This document shows positions 20,927 through 30,728 of a DNA stretch of 64,000 nt, piece after piece. The translations under genes were made by a program, and so were the position numbers. The notes under the pieces were generated by a model. That model had not been told where the DNA came from. It saw only the letters and a list, made by a program, of their open reading frames with translations, and did not search any database. Positions within the stretch are counted from its first letter, which is position 1. Each line of letters starts with the position of its first letter. This stretch comes from Serratia oryzae (GTDB lineage Bacteria; Pseudomonadota; Gammaproteobacteria; Enterobacterales; Enterobacteriaceae). Location of the stretch: positions 24,316 through 88,315 of the forward strand of contig NZ_MOXD01000011.1 of NCBI RefSeq assembly GCF_001976145.1. The letters run 5' to 3'.

Positions 20927-23482
20927 TTGTACCTCTACATCGAGACACTTAAACAGAGACTGGATGCGATTAACCAATTACGCGTTGATCGCGCCCTGGC
21001 GGCGATGAAGCCCGCGTTCCAGCGGGTGTATGGTCTGCTGCCTACGTTATTGCACTATCACCATCCACTGTTGCCGGGCTATCTCACTGGTAACGTTCCC
21101 CACGGTGTCTGTCTCTACACCCCCGATGAAACTCAGAAAGACTATCTTACTGATTTAGAAGAAAAGTGGGGCAGCCCCTTTGAGCAAATGGCCTGTGGTG
21201 AACTGCCAATTACTGGCGTGTACAGCATGGGCAGCACCTCATCGATCGGCCAGAGCTGCACCTCGGATCTGGATATCTGGGTGTGTCACCAATCCTGGCT
21301 TGATAACGAAGAGCGCAATCGTCTGCAGCAGAAATGCAACCTGCTGGAGAAATGGGCGGCCTCAATGGGGGCAGAAGTCAGCTTCTTCCTGATTGATGAA
21401 AACCGTTTTCGCCATAATGAAAGCGGCAGCCTGGGCGGTGAGGACTGCGGTTCTACCCAACACATTCTGTTGCTGGATGAGTTCTACCGCTCGGCGGTGC
21501 GTCTGGCAGGGAAACGTATCCTGTGGAACATGGTGCCGGGCGAAGAAGAAGCGCATTATGATGAATATGTCCTGTCGCTGTACGCACAGGGGGTATTAAC
21601 GCCGAATGAATGGCTGGATCTCGGCGGGTTGAGCACGCTGTCAGCGGAAGAATACTTTGGTGCCAGCCTGTGGCAGCTGTATAAGAGTATCGATTCACCG
21701 TACAAAGCGGTGCTGAAAACGCTGCTGCTTGAGGCGTATTCGTGGGAATACCCTAATACGCAGCTGTTGGCGATGGACATCAAACAGCGCCTGCACGCAG
21801 GGGAGATCGTCTGTTTTGGCCTTGATGCCTACTGCATGATGCTGGAGCGCGTGACTCATTACCTGACACAAATTAACGATACCACCCGCCTCGATCTGGT
21901 CCGCCGCTGTTTCTACCTGAAAGTTTGCGAAAAGCTGTCGCTGTCCAAAGCCTGCGTCGGCTGGCGGCGTGAAATTCTTGGCCAACTGGTCAGCGACTGG
22001 GGCTGGAGCGAAGAGCGCCTGGCTATTCTGGATAATCGCGCTAACTGGAAGATCGAACGCGTCCGCGAAGCTCACAACGAACTGCTGGATGCGATGATGC
22101 AGAGCTACCGTAATCTGATCCGCTTTGCGCGCCGCAACAACCTCAGCGTCAGCGCCAGCCCACAGGATATCGGCGTGTTGACCCGCAAACTGTACGCCGC
22201 ATTTGAAGCGTTGCCGGGTAAAGTGACGTTGGTGAACCCGCAGATTTCGCCGGATCTGTCGGAAAATGATTTAACCTTTATTCATGTGCCGCCTGGCCGC
22301 GCCAACCGCACCGGCTGGTATCTGTATAACCAGGCTCCGGCCATGAGCACCATCGTCAGCCATCAGCCGCTGGAATATAACCGTTACTTGAACAAGCTGG
22401 TGGCCTGGGCCTATTTCAATGGCCTGCTGACGCCGCAGACCCGTTTGCATATCAAAAGTGCGGATATCTGCGACTCTGCCAAATTGCAGGAGCTGGTTGC
22501 TGACGTGTCACATCATTTCCCGCTGCGTTTGCCTGCCCCGACGCCCAAGGCGCTTTACAGCCCTTGTGAAATCCGCCATCTGGCGATTATCGTCAACCTG
22601 GAAAACGATCCGACAGCCGCCTTCCGCAATCAGGTGGTGCATTTTGATTTCCGCAAACTGGACGTGTTCAGCTTCGGCCAGCAACAGCAATGTCTGGTAG
22701 GCAGTATCGATCTGTTGTACCGCAACTCGTGGAACGAAGTGCGTACTTTGCATTTCAGCGGTGAACAATCGGTGCTCGAGGCATTGAAAACCATTCTGGG
22801 CAAAATGCACCAGGATGCCGCGCCACCGGAGTCTGTAGAGGTGTTCTGCTACAGTCAGCATCTGCGCGGGCTGATCCGTACCCGCATTCAGCAGTTGGTT
22901 TCCGAATGTATTGAGCTGCGTCTTTCCAGTACCCGTCTCGAACCGGGCCGTTTTAAAGCGGTGCGCGTAGCCGGGCAAACCTGGGGATTGTTCTTTGAGC
23001 GCCTGAGCGTGTCGGTGCAAAAGCTGGAGAACGCGGTGGAGTTTTACGGTGCCATCTCTCACAACAAGCTGCATGGCCTGTCGATCAAGGTAGAAGCCGA
23101 CCAGGTGCATCTGCCGGCAGTGGTGGATGGCTTTGCCAGCGAAGGGATTATCCAGTTCTTCTTTGAAGACACCAAGGATCAGAAAGGCTTCAATATCTAT
23201 ATTCTGGATGAATCGAACCGCATTGAGGTGTATCACCACTGCGAAGGCAGCAAAGAGGAGTTGGTGCGAGACGTCAGCCGCTTCTACTCGTCATCACACG
23301 ATCGTTTTACCTACGGTTCCAGCTTTATCAACTTCAACCTGCCGCAGTTTTACCAGATTGTGCAGCTTGATGGCCGCACTCAGGTGATCCCATTCCGCAG
23401 TAATACGCTGTCGAGTCTGTGCGTCGCTATTTCTGACGGTAATCCCGTTCAGCCCCTGAAACAGCACTTCCAACTGCACTGA
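20927..23482 (+). CDS. cyaA: Class I adenylate cyclase
   Basis: Makes cAMP for CRP control; its activity is tuned by the phosphorylated glucose EIIA of the PTS. 851 residues. The N-terminal catalytic half holds [17 protein letters not shown] with the nucleotidyltransferase-like Asp-x-Asp; the C-terminal half is the regulatory domain. It begins with TTG (20927) as in E. coli, where this weak start limits synthesis; [18 protein letters not shown] is the canonical N-terminus. Convergent with cyaY. Confidence 0.98.
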   Translation: MYLYIETLKQRLDAINQLRVDRALAAMKPAFQRVYGLLPTLLHYHHPLLPGYLTGNVPHGVCLYTPDETQKDYLTDLEEKWGSPFEQMACGELPITGVYSMGSTSSIGQSCTSDLDIWVCHQSWLDNEERNRLQQKCNLLEKWAASMGAEVSFFLIDENRFRHNESGSLGGEDCGSTQHILLLDEFYRSAVRLAGKRILWNMVPGEEEAHYDEYVLSLYAQGVLTPNEWLDLGGLSTLSAEEYFGASLWQLYKSIDSPYKAVLKTLLLEAYSWEYPNTQLLAMDIKQRLHAGEIVCFGLDAYCMMLERVTHYLTQINDTTRLDLVRRCFYLKVCEKLSLSKACVGWRREILGQLVSDWGWSEERLAILDNRANWKIERVREAHNELLDAMMQSYRNLIRFARRNNLSVSASPQDIGVLTRKLYAAFEALPGKVTLVNPQISPDLSENDLTFIHVPPGRANRTGWYLYNQAPAMSTIVSHQPLEYNRYLNKLVAWAYFNGLLTPQTRLHIKSADICDSAKLQELVADVSHHFPLRLPAPTPKALYSPCEIRHLAIIVNLENDPTAAFRNQVVHFDFRKLDVFSFGQQQQCLVGSIDLLYRNSWNEVRTLHFSGEQSVLEALKTILGKMHQDAAPPESVEVFCYSQHLRGLIRTRIQQLVSECIELRLSSTRLEPGRFKAVRVAGQTWGLFFERLSVSVQKLENAVEFYGAISHNKLHGLSIKVEADQVHLPAVVDGFASEGIIQFFFEDTKDQKGFNIYILDESNRIEVYHHCEGSKEELVRDVSRFYSSSHDRFTYGSSFINFNLPQFYQIVQLDGRTQVIPFRSNTLSSLCVAISDGNPVQPLKQHFQLH

Positions 23483-23485
23483 CCT

Positions 23486-23505
23486 GGGCGCGATAATTTG
23501 CGCCC
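23486..23505. terminator. Possible bidirectional terminator between cyaA and cyaY
   Basis: Six-base GC stem gggcgc/gcgccc with an eight-base AT loop, in the 38-base gap between two convergent genes. There is no T-run on the cyaA side, so it may only protect 3' ends. Confidence 0.35.
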
Positions 23506-23520
23506 CCCTGGTAACAGCAC

Positions 23521-23841
23521 TCAAGCAAAACGAACCGTTTCACCCGCCTGCGCGCTGGCGGCTTCGCTGAGCAATGCATAGAACTCACGATCGCTGCGAT
23601 CGCAGCACCAGGTGCCGTCACGGTAGTTAAAGTGATAACCCCCGGTCTTGGTGGCCAACCACACCTGGTGCAGCGGTTCCTGGCGGTTGATGACAATTTT
23701 GCTGCCGTTTTCGAAGCTCAGCGTCATAACGCCGCCGTTGGTTTCGTAATCGATGTCTGCATCGCCGTCAAAATCATCCAGTGTCTGTTCAATATCAAGC
23801 ATCAGTTGGTCGGCTAACTGGTGAAACTCGCTGTCGTTCAT
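23521..23841 (-). CDS. cyaY: Frataxin-like iron-binding protein CyaY
   Basis: Bacterial frataxin, which binds iron through an acidic surface and moderates IscS-dependent Fe-S cluster assembly. 106 residues, normal length. The acidic N-terminal helix ([16 protein letters not shown]) and the conserved sheet with [19 protein letters not shown], and [13 protein letters not shown] are present. Antisense and convergent to cyaA, as in E. coli. Confidence 0.97.
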   Translation of the reverse strand: MNDSEFHQLADQLMLDIEQTLDDFDGDADIDYETNGGVMTLSFENGSKIVINRQEPLHQVWLATKTGGYHFNYRDGTWCCDRSDREFYALLSEAASAQAGETVRFA

Positions 23842-23913
23842 ATTCGATTCCTATTGCTTTTCATGATCCACCTGCGATTATAGTGAGCTTGGACGCATGA
23901 ATTACAGGCATTA

Positions 23914-24093
23914 ATGCAAATGAAAAAACAACTACGCTATGCGCTGATGGCCGTTCTGCTGGCTGGGCTTGCTGGCTGTGGCTTGAAAGGCCCGCTTTAT
24001 TTCCCACCGCAGGACAAACCGGCGGCGCAGCCGACGAAAAATGCTGATAATGTAGGCAAAAATCAACAACAACCCGCTGGCACTCAGCAATAA
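23914..24093 (+). CDS. lptM: LptM (YifL), LPS-assembly lipoprotein
   Basis: Small outer-membrane lipoprotein that associates with LptD-LptE and aids LptD oxidative maturation. About 59 residues: a lipoprotein signal (RYALMAVLLAGLAG before Cys) with lipobox AGC, then the family-defining CGLKGPLYFPP and a Gln/Pro-rich tail ending in GTQQ. I chose the ATG at 23914 for the cagg ribosome site five bases upstream; an in-frame ATG at 23920 (MKKQLRY) is equally plausible and gives 57 residues. First gene of the lptM-dapF-yigA-xerC-yigB set, as in E. coli. It was too short to be obvious as an ORF. Confidence 0.93.
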   Translation: MQMKKQLRYALMAVLLAGLAGCGLKGPLYFPPQDKPAAQPTKNADNVGKNQQQPAGTQQ

Positions 24094-24184
24094 CCGTCGA
24101 TGAGCAGCCTGTCACCATCCACTTGTGGTGGCTGGGCCAGCGTGGATGTCCGACGGATAGCGCGTCCAGATAGCGGAGTATGAT

Positions 24185-25009
24185 ATGCAGTTCTCCAAAA
24201 TGCACGGTCTGGGCAACGACTTTATGGTGGTCGATGCCGTAACACAGAATGTCTACTTTTCACCTGAGCTGATCCGCCGCTTGGCCGATCGGCATTTAGG
24301 TGTTGGCTTTGACCAAATGCTGATCGTAGAACCGCCTTACGATCCAGAACTTGATTTCCATTATCGCATTTTCAATGCTGATGGCAGCGAAGTGGCGCAG
24401 TGTGGCAACGGCGCCCGCTGCTTTGCCCGCTTTGTACGGCTGAAAGGGCTGACCAACAAGCGGGATATCCGCGTCAGCACGCAAACTGGGCGTATGGTAT
24501 TGAGCGTGACCGATGACGATCAGGTCTGCGTCAACATGGGCGAGCCGAATTTCGATCCACAGGTGGTGCCGTTTCGCGCCACCAAGGCAGAAAAAACCTA
24601 CATCATGCGCGCGGCGGAGCATACTGTACTGTGTGGCGTTGTCTCAATGGGTAACCCACACTGTGTTTTACAGGTGGATGATGTTAAAACCGCCAAGGTC
24701 GAATTCCTCGGCCCGGTGCTGGAAGGGCACGAGCGTTTCCCTGAGCGCGCCAACATCGGCTTTATGCAGGTGGTCAGCCGTGAACACATCAAGCTGCGGG
24801 TGTATGAACGCGGAGCGGGCGAAACGCAGGCCTGCGGCAGCGGCGCCTGCGCGGCGGTGGCGATCGGTATCCAACAAGAGTTGCTGTCAGAAGAAGTCCA
24901 TGTGGAACTGCCGGGCGGCAGCCTGCATATCCGCTGGAAAGGGCCGGGTAATCCTTTGTTTATGACCGGTCCTGCAACCCATGTCTATGACGGATTTATT
25001 CATCTATGA
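24185..25009 (+). CDS. dapF: Diaminopimelate epimerase
   Basis: Converts LL- to meso-diaminopimelate for lysine and peptidoglycan. PLP-independent, with two catalytic cysteines: Cys73 ([10 protein letters not shown]) and Cys217 ([10 protein letters not shown]), both present. 274 residues, identical in length to E. coli; the start [13 protein letters not shown] is canonical. It overlaps yigA by four bases. Confidence 0.98.
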   Translation: MQFSKMHGLGNDFMVVDAVTQNVYFSPELIRRLADRHLGVGFDQMLIVEPPYDPELDFHYRIFNADGSEVAQCGNGARCFARFVRLKGLTNKRDIRVSTQTGRMVLSVTDDDQVCVNMGEPNFDPQVVPFRATKAEKTYIMRAAEHTVLCGVVSMGNPHCVLQVDDVKTAKVEFLGPVLEGHERFPERANIGFMQVVSREHIKLRVYERGAGETQACGSGACAAVAIGIQQELLSEEVHVELPGGSLHIRWKGPGNPLFMTGPATHVYDGFIHL

Positions 25010-25710
25010 AGAGTGTAGAGGACCAGGCAGTGACGGGTATTGAGCTTGAGGACGATGTCATCATGCAGTATCTGCTACAGAATCCTGATTTCTTTATCCG
25101 CAATGCGCGTCAGGTTGAACAGATGCGCGTGCCGCACCCGGTACGTGGCACGGTGTCGTTGGTGGAGTGGCATTTGGCGCGGCAGCGCAACCACATCACT
25201 CAGTTGGAAGAAGAGATCACTTTGCTGATGGAGCAGGCCAGCGCCAACGAAACGCTGTTCGCCCGTTTGCTGCATTTGCAGGCCGATCTGGCCACTGCCA
25301 GCAGCCTGCAGGAGATGCTGAACCGTTTGCAGCGCTGGGCACGTGGCTTGGGCCTAGCAGGGGCCAATATCCGTCTGTTTAACGATCGCTGGAACATCGG
25401 TGCGCCATCCGATTTTACCCATCTTGGCCTGGCGCGCTCGGCGTTTGAACCCTTGCGCATTCAGCGTCTGGGGAATCAATTGCATTATCTCGGCAACCTT
25501 AATGGCCCCGAACTGTTGCTGCTGTTACCGCAGGCGAAGCAGGTCGGTTCGGTGGCTCTATCATTGCTGGGGGAACATGGCGAGCTGGGAATGGTGATTT
25601 TCAGCAGCCGTGACACGCAACATTATCAGCAGGGCATGGGTACGGTGATGCTTAGCCAACTGGCGCTTATGCTGCCGAAACTGCTGGAACGCTGGATCGA
25701 ACGCGTATGA
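25006..25710 (+). CDS. yigA: YigA, DUF484 family protein
   Basis: 234-residue cytosolic protein of unknown function. The N-terminus ([16 protein letters not shown]) and a predicted coiled coil ([20 protein letters not shown], about residues 65-85) precede a GAF-like domain (about 90-225). It is always found between dapF and xerC in enterobacteria and here overlaps both (ATGA junctions), which suggests co-production with the XerC recombinase, but no mechanism is established that I know of. Confidence 0.95.
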   Translation: MKSVEDQAVTGIELEDDVIMQYLLQNPDFFIRNARQVEQMRVPHPVRGTVSLVEWHLARQRNHITQLEEEITLLMEQASANETLFARLLHLQADLATASSLQEMLNRLQRWARGLGLAGANIRLFNDRWNIGAPSDFTHLGLARSAFEPLRIQRLGNQLHYLGNLNGPELLLLLPQAKQVGSVALSLLGEHGELGMVIFSSRDTQHYQQGMGTVMLSQLALMLPKLLERWIERV

Positions 25711-26618
25711 GCCTCTCAGCGGCCAACCTGCAACCGCCGGTGGACGCTTTCCTGCGTTATCTGAAGGTCGAGCGCCAGCTCAGCCCACTCACTCAAATCA
25801 GCTATGCGCGCCAACTGCAGGCGCTCATGGCGTTGGCGGCCGATCTTGGCGTCAGTGCATGGCCGATGCTGGATGCGGCAAAAGTGCGCCAACTGGCGGC
25901 ACGCAGCAAACGTGCTGGGCTGCAATCTTCTAGCCTGGCGTTGCGTCTTTCGGCGCTGCGCAGCTTTCTGGATTGGCTGGTCAGCCAGGGCGTGCTGAGC
26001 GCCAACCCGGCGAAAGGGATCCGTACGCCACGCAGTGGTCGCCATCTGCCGAAAAACATCGACGTTGATGAAATGAATCAACTGCTGAACATTGATCTCA
26101 ACGATCCGCTGGCGGTGCGCGATCGCGCCATGCTGGAGGTGATGTACGGTGCCGGGCTGCGTCTTGCCGAACTGGTGGGGCTGGATTGCCGTTATGTCGA
26201 TCTGGCAGCCGGTGAACTCTGGGTGATGGGCAAAGGCAGCAAAGAGCGCAAACTGCCGCTTGGCCGTATGGCGATCGTTTGGTTGCAACACTGGCTGGCG
26301 CTGCGCGATCTGTTTGCACCGGCCGACGATGCGATGTTCCTCTCTAGCCAAGGTAAACGCATTTCGGCCCGCAACGTGCAGAAGCGTTTTGCCGAGTGGG
26401 GCGTCAAGCAGGGCATTAACAGCCATATTCACCCGCACAAGCTGCGCCACTCTTTTGCTACCCATATGCTGGAGTCGAGCGGCGATCTGCGCGCGGTGCA
26501 GGAATTATTGGGCCACGCCAACCTGACCACCACGCAAATTTATACCCACCTCGACTTTCAACATCTGGCGAAAGTGTATGATGCCGCGCATCCACGAGCA
26601 AAACGGGGGAAATCCTGA
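25707..26618 (+). CDS. xerC: Site-specific tyrosine recombinase XerC
   Basis: With XerD resolves chromosome dimers at dif and plasmid multimers. 303 residues: N-terminal core-binding domain ([22 protein letters not shown]) and C-terminal catalytic domain with the Arg in GAGLRLAEL, the Lys in [22 protein letters not shown] (His and Arg), [10 protein letters not shown] (His) and the nucleophile Tyr in [10 protein letters not shown]. All catalytic residues are present. It overlaps yigA and yigB. Confidence 0.98.
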   Translation: MSLSAANLQPPVDAFLRYLKVERQLSPLTQISYARQLQALMALAADLGVSAWPMLDAAKVRQLAARSKRAGLQSSSLALRLSALRSFLDWLVSQGVLSANPAKGIRTPRSGRHLPKNIDVDEMNQLLNIDLNDPLAVRDRAMLEVMYGAGLRLAELVGLDCRYVDLAAGELWVMGKGSKERKLPLGRMAIVWLQHWLALRDLFAPADDAMFLSSQGKRISARNVQKRFAEWGVKQGINSHIHPHKLRHSFATHMLESSGDLRAVQELLGHANLTTTQIYTHLDFQHLAKVYDAAHPRAKRGKS

Positions 26619-27349
26619 TGCACTTTTACCGTCCGCTGCGCCCGCTGGCGGCGCTGACCTTCGATCTTGACGATACGCTATACGACAATCGCCCGGTAAT
26701 TACTCAAACCGAGCAGCAGTCGGTGGCCTTTTTGCAGAGCTACCATCCGGGCTTGAGCCAGTTTCAGTCGGCAGATTTTCACCGTTTGCGCCAGGAACTG
26801 CGCGAGCAGGATCCAGAGATTTACCACGATGTCACTCAATGGCGCTGGCGAGCGGTCCACTTGGCGCTGAGCCGCCAAGGGTTGCGCGATGCAGAAGCCG
26901 CGCTGGGTGCAGACGCAGCCATGCAGAATTTTGCCCTGTGGCGTAGCCGGATCGATATACCGGAAGCGACCCATATGACGTTGCAGGCTCTGGCGCAGCG
27001 TTATCCGTTGGTGGCGATCACTAACGGCAATGCCGATCCGGCGCTATGCGGGCTAGATGGGTATTTTCAGTTTGTGCTGCGCTCGGGGCCGGATGGCCGT
27101 GCCAAGCCCTATCAGGATATGTACCGCTTGGCAGCGGCCAGGCTGGGCGTCGCGCCAGGGCAGATCCTGCACGTTGGCGACGATCTGACCACCGACGTGG
27201 CTGGCGCACTGCGCTCGGGCCTGCAAGCCTGTTGGATCAACGATCGCCAGCGCAGCCTGATGCAGGCCGAAGATAGCCGTTTGCTGCCACATATTGAGAT
27301 CACTCAGTTGGCATCGCTGACAGCATTGTTATCTCCCCTTCATACTTGA
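26618..27349 (+). CDS. yigB: FMN phosphatase YigB (HAD family)
   Basis: HAD-superfamily phosphatase; E. coli YigB dephosphorylates FMN in riboflavin metabolism. Motif [11 protein letters not shown] (nucleophile Asp), motif II ITNGNAD, motif III Lys in [10 protein letters not shown], and motif [15 protein letters not shown] are all present. 243 residues. The final codons (SPLHT, stop) lie inside an ERIC-type repeat, so the native C-terminus appears to have been replaced by a few residues; the fold should not be affected. The ATG overlaps the xerC stop. Confidence 0.95.
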   Translation: MHFYRPLRPLAALTFDLDDTLYDNRPVITQTEQQSVAFLQSYHPGLSQFQSADFHRLRQELREQDPEIYHDVTQWRWRAVHLALSRQGLRDAEAALGADAAMQNFALWRSRIDIPEATHMTLQALAQRYPLVAITNGNADPALCGLDGYFQFVLRSGPDGRAKPYQDMYRLAAARLGVAPGQILHVGDDLTTDVAGALRSGLQACWINDRQRSLMQAEDSRLLPHIEITQLASLTALLSPLHT

Positions 27350-27458
27350 AGCCGCAACTGTGTTGGCTACGTGCGCTCACTTCAGTCACTTACTTGAGTA
27401 AGTTCCTGAGGATTAACGCACTTGCCGCCTTGCTGCAACTTCAATTATTTCGGGTATA
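27332..27458. repeat. ERIC element (copy 1), yigB-uvrD
   Basis: 127-base imperfect palindrome of the enterobacterial repetitive intergenic consensus family. It has the typical core cagtcacttacttgagtaag and arms ending ttcatacttgaagc and gcaacttcaattatttcgggtata. It supplies the yigB stop codon at one end and abuts the uvrD promoter at the other. Confidence 0.9.
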
Positions 27459-27460
27459 AT
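27455..27460 (+). promoter_or_regulatory. -10 element of the uvrD promoter
   Basis: Perfect TATAAT. Its first four bases are the last four of the ERIC arm (gggtata). No good -35 stands at 17 bases (gctgca); ttgctg at 27430-27435 would need a 19-base spacer. In E. coli a TATAAT also stands just before the LexA box. Confidence 0.55.
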
Positions 27461-27472
27461 CCCAGTTTGAAT

Positions 27473-27488
27473 CTGTATAAATCCCCAG
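27473..27488 (+). promoter_or_regulatory. LexA box of uvrD
   Basis: CTGTATAAATCCCCAG, an exact CTG-N10-CAG with an AT-rich centre, nearly the same as the E. coli uvrD SOS box. It lies just downstream of the TATAAT, so LexA would block initiation or early elongation. This indicates SOS induction of uvrD. Confidence 0.85.
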
Positions 27489-27538
27489 TGGAAAGCACGC
27501 GGAGCGCACACTTTCCCTTTACCTATTAAATGGTGCCT

Positions 27539-29701
27539 ATGGACGTTTCCGATCTGCTCGACAGCATGAATGATAAACAACGTGAAGCCGTGGCTGCGCC
27601 ACGCAGCAACCTGTTGGTGCTGGCGGGCGCAGGCAGCGGAAAAACCCGTGTGCTGGTGCATCGCATCGCCTGGCTGCTGGCGGTGGAGAACTGTTCACCC
27701 TACTCAATTATGGCGGTGACCTTCACCAACAAGGCGGCGGCGGAGATGCGTCACCGTATTGAGCATTTGATTGGTACCAGCCAGGGCGGCATGTGGATCG
27801 GCACCTTCCACGGGCTGGCGCACCGCCTGCTGCGTGCCCACCATATGGATGCCAACCTGCCGCAGGATTTCCAGATCCTCGACAGCGAAGACCAACTGCG
27901 GTTGATCAAACGCATCGTGCGTGCGCTGAACATTGACGAGAAGCAATGGGCACCGCGTCAGGCGATGTGGTACATCAACGGTAAAAAAGACGATGGTTTA
28001 CGCCCACAGCATATCGAAAGCTACGGCAATCCGGTGGAGGCCACCTGGCTGCGCATCTACCAGGCCTACCAGGAAGCCTGCGATCGGGCGGGGCTGGTGG
28101 ATTTTGCCGAACTGTTGCTGCGTGCCCATGAGCTGTGGCTGAACAAGCCGCATATCCTCAATCATTACCGTGAGCGCTTCACTAACATTCTGGTGGACGA
28201 ATTCCAGGATACCAACCGGATTCAATATGCCTGGATCCGCCTGCTGGCGGGGGATCAGGCCAAGGTGATGATCGTGGGCGATGACGATCAGTCAATTTAT
28301 GGCTGGCGCGGTGCCCAGGTGGAGAACATCCAGCGTTTTCTGCAAGATTTCCCCGGTGCAGCAACGGTGCGCCTGGAGCAGAACTATCGCTCCACCAGCA
28401 ATATCCTGAAAGCGGCTAATACCCTGATTGCCAACAACGACGGGCGCCTGGGCAAAAACCTGTGGACCGAAGGGGCTGAAGGTGAGCCGATCTCGATCTA
28501 TTGTGCCTTCAATGAGCTGGACGAAGCGCGCTTTGTGGTCAACCGCATCAAGTCTTGGCAGGACAACGGCGGGGCGCTGAACGATTGTGCGATCCTCTAC
28601 CGCAGTAACGCCCAGTCGCGCGTACTGGAAGAGGCGTTGCTGCAAACCGCAATGCCTTACCGTATCTATGGCGGTATGCGCTTCTTTGAACGCCAGGAAA
28701 TTAAAGACGCGCTGGCCTACCTGCGCTTGATTGCCAACCGTAATGACGATGCCGCTTTTGAACGTGTGGTGAATACCCCAACGCGCGGCATTGGCGATCG
28801 TACGCTTGACGTAGTGCGGCAAACGGCGCGCGATCGGCAACTGACGCTGTGGCAGGCAACGCGCGCCTTGTTGCAGGATAAGGTGCTGGCGGGCCGCGCA
28901 GCCTCTTCGCTGCAGCGTTTTCTCGAACTGGTGGATTCACTGGCGCACGAAACTGCGGATATGCCGCTGCATGTGCAAACTGACCGGGTGATCCGTGATT
29001 CCGGCTTGTTCATCATGTATGAGCAGGAAAAAGGCGAGAAGGGTCAGGCGCGCATCGAAAACTTGGAAGAACTGGTCACGGCCACCCGCCAATACAGCTA
29101 TCAGGATGAAGATCAGGACCTGATGCCATTGCAGGCGTTTCTCTCCCATGCCGCGCTGGAGGCGGGCGAAGGCCAGGCGGATGCCTACCAGGATGCTGTG
29201 CAACTGATGACTCTGCACTCGGCCAAAGGGTTGGAATTCCGCCAGGTATTTATCGTCGGCATGGAAGAGGGCATGTTCCCGAGCCAGATGTCGCTGGATG
29301 AAGGCGGTCGGCTGGAAGAAGAACGTCGCTTGGCTTATGTCGGTGTGACCCGTGCTATGCAGAAACTGACGCTGACCTACGCGGAAACCCGCCGCCTGTA
29401 CGGTAAAGAGGTGTATCACCGCCCATCGCGCTTTATTGGTGAAATCCCGGAGGAGTGTGTGGAGGAAGTGCGCCTGCGCGCCAGCGTTTCGCGCCCGGTG
29501 AATCATCGCCGCATGGGAACGCCGATCGGCGAGAACGACACCGGCTACAAACTGGGCCAGCGCGTGCGCCATCCGAAGTTTGGTGAAGGTACGATCGTCA
29601 ACCTGGAAGGCAGCGGCGAACACAGCCGGTTGCAGATTGCGTTTCAGGGGGAAGGGATCAAATGGCTGGTGGCGGCATACGCCAAGCTGGAAACGGCTTA
29701 A
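27539..29701 (+). CDS. uvrD: DNA helicase II UvrD
   Basis: Superfamily 1A 3'-5' helicase that removes UvrC and the cut oligonucleotide in nucleotide excision repair, unwinds in mismatch repair and strips RecA. Walker A AGAGSGKTR (about 29-37), DEFQDTN (Walker B), GDDDQSIYGWRGA, the arginine-finger region EQNYRSTSNI, and VGVTRAMQKL are present, with the C-terminal Tudor-like RNA polymerase-binding segment (GQRVRHPKFGEGTIVN). Start at ATG 27539 gives 720 residues (MDVSDLLDSMNDKQREAV) as in E. coli; ATG 27530 would add three residues. Confidence 0.98.
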   Translation: MDVSDLLDSMNDKQREAVAAPRSNLLVLAGAGSGKTRVLVHRIAWLLAVENCSPYSIMAVTFTNKAAAEMRHRIEHLIGTSQGGMWIGTFHGLAHRLLRAHHMDANLPQDFQILDSEDQLRLIKRIVRALNIDEKQWAPRQAMWYINGKKDDGLRPQHIESYGNPVEATWLRIYQAYQEACDRAGLVDFAELLLRAHELWLNKPHILNHYRERFTNILVDEFQDTNRIQYAWIRLLAGDQAKVMIVGDDDQSIYGWRGAQVENIQRFLQDFPGAATVRLEQNYRSTSNILKAANTLIANNDGRLGKNLWTEGAEGEPISIYCAFNELDEARFVVNRIKSWQDNGGALNDCAILYRSNAQSRVLEEALLQTAMPYRIYGGMRFFERQEIKDALAYLRLIANRNDDAAFERVVNTPTRGIGDRTLDVVRQTARDRQLTLWQATRALLQDKVLAGRAASSLQRFLELVDSLAHETADMPLHVQTDRVIRDSGLFIMYEQEKGEKGQARIENLEELVTATRQYSYQDEDQDLMPLQAFLSHAALEAGEGQADAYQDAVQLMTLHSAKGLEFRQVFIVGMEEGMFPSQMSLDEGGRLEEERRLAYVGVTRAMQKLTLTYAETRRLYGKEVYHRPSRFIGEIPEECVEEVRLRASVSRPVNHRRMGTPIGENDTGYKLGQRVRHPKFGEGTIVNLEGSGEHSRLQIAFQGEGIKWLVAAYAKLETA

Positions 29702-29723
29702 TGTGTTGTAGCTAGGCCACCAG

Positions 29724-29771
29724 CTCGTTATCCCCTGGAGCTTACTGGAGTCAGTGATGGGGGATAACGAG
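29724..29771. repeat. ERIC-core-like palindrome / possible bidirectional terminator
   Basis: ctcgttatcccc (29724-29735) is repeated inverted as ggggataacgag (29760-29771). The interior, with ggagcttact and gtcagtga, resembles the core of an ERIC element without its outer arms. It sits between convergent uvrD and the WbuC-type gene and could end both transcripts. Confidence 0.55.
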
Positions 29772-29806
29772 TGCAGCCAACAACGCTACGGCTTGAAAAA
29801 CGACGG

Positions 29807-30274
29807 CTAAAAGCGATCGCCCACTTTCGCGGTAGCATACCAACGCATAACGGCGGCAATACCTTCACCCCCCTCCTGCGGTGCCCAGGCCATACAGTCT
29901 TCTTCTGCCAGTGCCCGATACGGGCCTTGTTTCACTTCGAACACTACGCCACCTGGGTCAACAGACAGCACGGCGTGCCAGGTCGATGCTGGCATCTCCA
30001 GCACTTTGGTTTCTTCGCCCAGCAGGGTGCGTTGGGTAACGACGCCGTCGTCATTGAACTGCAACACTACGAAACGGCCGCGCAACGCGGTGAGTAACTC
30101 CCAGGTTTGCGGGTGGCGGTGTGGACGGATATAGGTACCCGGCTCCATGGCGATCGCCAAGCGTTGCACCGGATCGCTCAGCTCTTCATGCAAATTGCGG
30201 TGCGCGCGCAGGCGTTGAACTTTGGCGGCCTGTTCGCTCATGGTCGTCAGGTCGTGGGCGGTAATCTGTTTCAT
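29807..30274 (-). CDS. WbuC family cupin-fold protein
   Basis: 155-residue cupin related to WbuC, a small metal-binding protein first noted at the end of O-antigen clusters; its reaction is unknown. The cupin metal motif is visible in PHRHPQTWELL, with further conserved residues in ASTWHAVLSVDPGGVVFEVKQGPY. The start at 30274 (MKQITAHDLTT) is preferred over an in-frame start 15 bases upstream. It stands alone between uvrD and corA, far from any O-antigen locus in this window. Confidence 0.85.
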   Translation of the reverse strand: MKQITAHDLTTMSEQAAKVQRLRAHRNLHEELSDPVQRLAIAMEPGTYIRPHRHPQTWELLTALRGRFVVLQFNDDGVVTQRTLLGEETKVLEMPASTWHAVLSVDPGGVVFEVKQGPYRALAEEDCMAWAPQEGGEGIAAVMRWYATAKVGDRF

Positions 30275-30728
30275 AAGGTTATTCCGCAAGGGTTTTGTGC
30301 CCTAATCTTAGCAATTTTCCGGGTTGCGGTCAGAGATCGGCGCGTGTTTTTCTGCAGCGTTTGGCCGCGGTTAGCGAGTTGTTACAGAACCTCAGCCAGC
30401 CTGATGAATTGTTGCGCAATTATACTGTCTAACGTGTTGACAGGCTTTTTCCTCTCGGCGTAACATGCGCGCACTATTATCAATGAGGACATATGCCTTG
30501 GACACACCCAGTAGATACTGGCTCAATGACCTGGACAACAACAGGTACAACTTCTAAGGCTATCCCATCGCGCTGATACCCTTCGTGGTTGTCGGCGACC
30601 TTTTTGTGTCGCTCTGAGTCGGATCTCTTCATGGTCTGGAACGAACTGGTGATACATTTTCCCACCTTTCTCGATCTCTGTGCTTCAACGCGTTGTCTCT
30701 ACCCGTCACTATAGGGGAGTTTTGGCAC
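30275..30728 (+). promoter_or_regulatory. Upstream region and long 5' leader of corA
   Basis: 454 bases between the divergent WbuC-type gene and corA. The corA-proximal 250 bases look like an untranslated leader: there is no long ORF, and one or two small overlapping reading frames are listed separately. In Salmonella the corA leader encodes a short peptide (CorL) that controls Rho-dependent termination inside the leader; the layout here is compatible. I did not assign a promoter. Confidence 0.5.
30493..30576 (+). CDS. Candidate corA leader peptide
   Basis: A 27-codon ORF starting ATG 30493 (MPWTHPVDTGSM..., ending KAIPSR), close behind a gagga ribosome-site-like sequence (30485-30489). An overlapping ORF in another frame, 30483-30557, would encode 24 residues with RYWLNDLDNNRYNF and has no ribosome site. 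By analogy with the CorL leader peptide of Salmonella corA, one of the two may be translated. I cannot recall the CorL sequence well enough to match it, so this rests on position and ribosome-site evidence. Confidence 0.35.
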   Translation: MPWTHPVDTGSMTWTTTGTTSKAIPSR

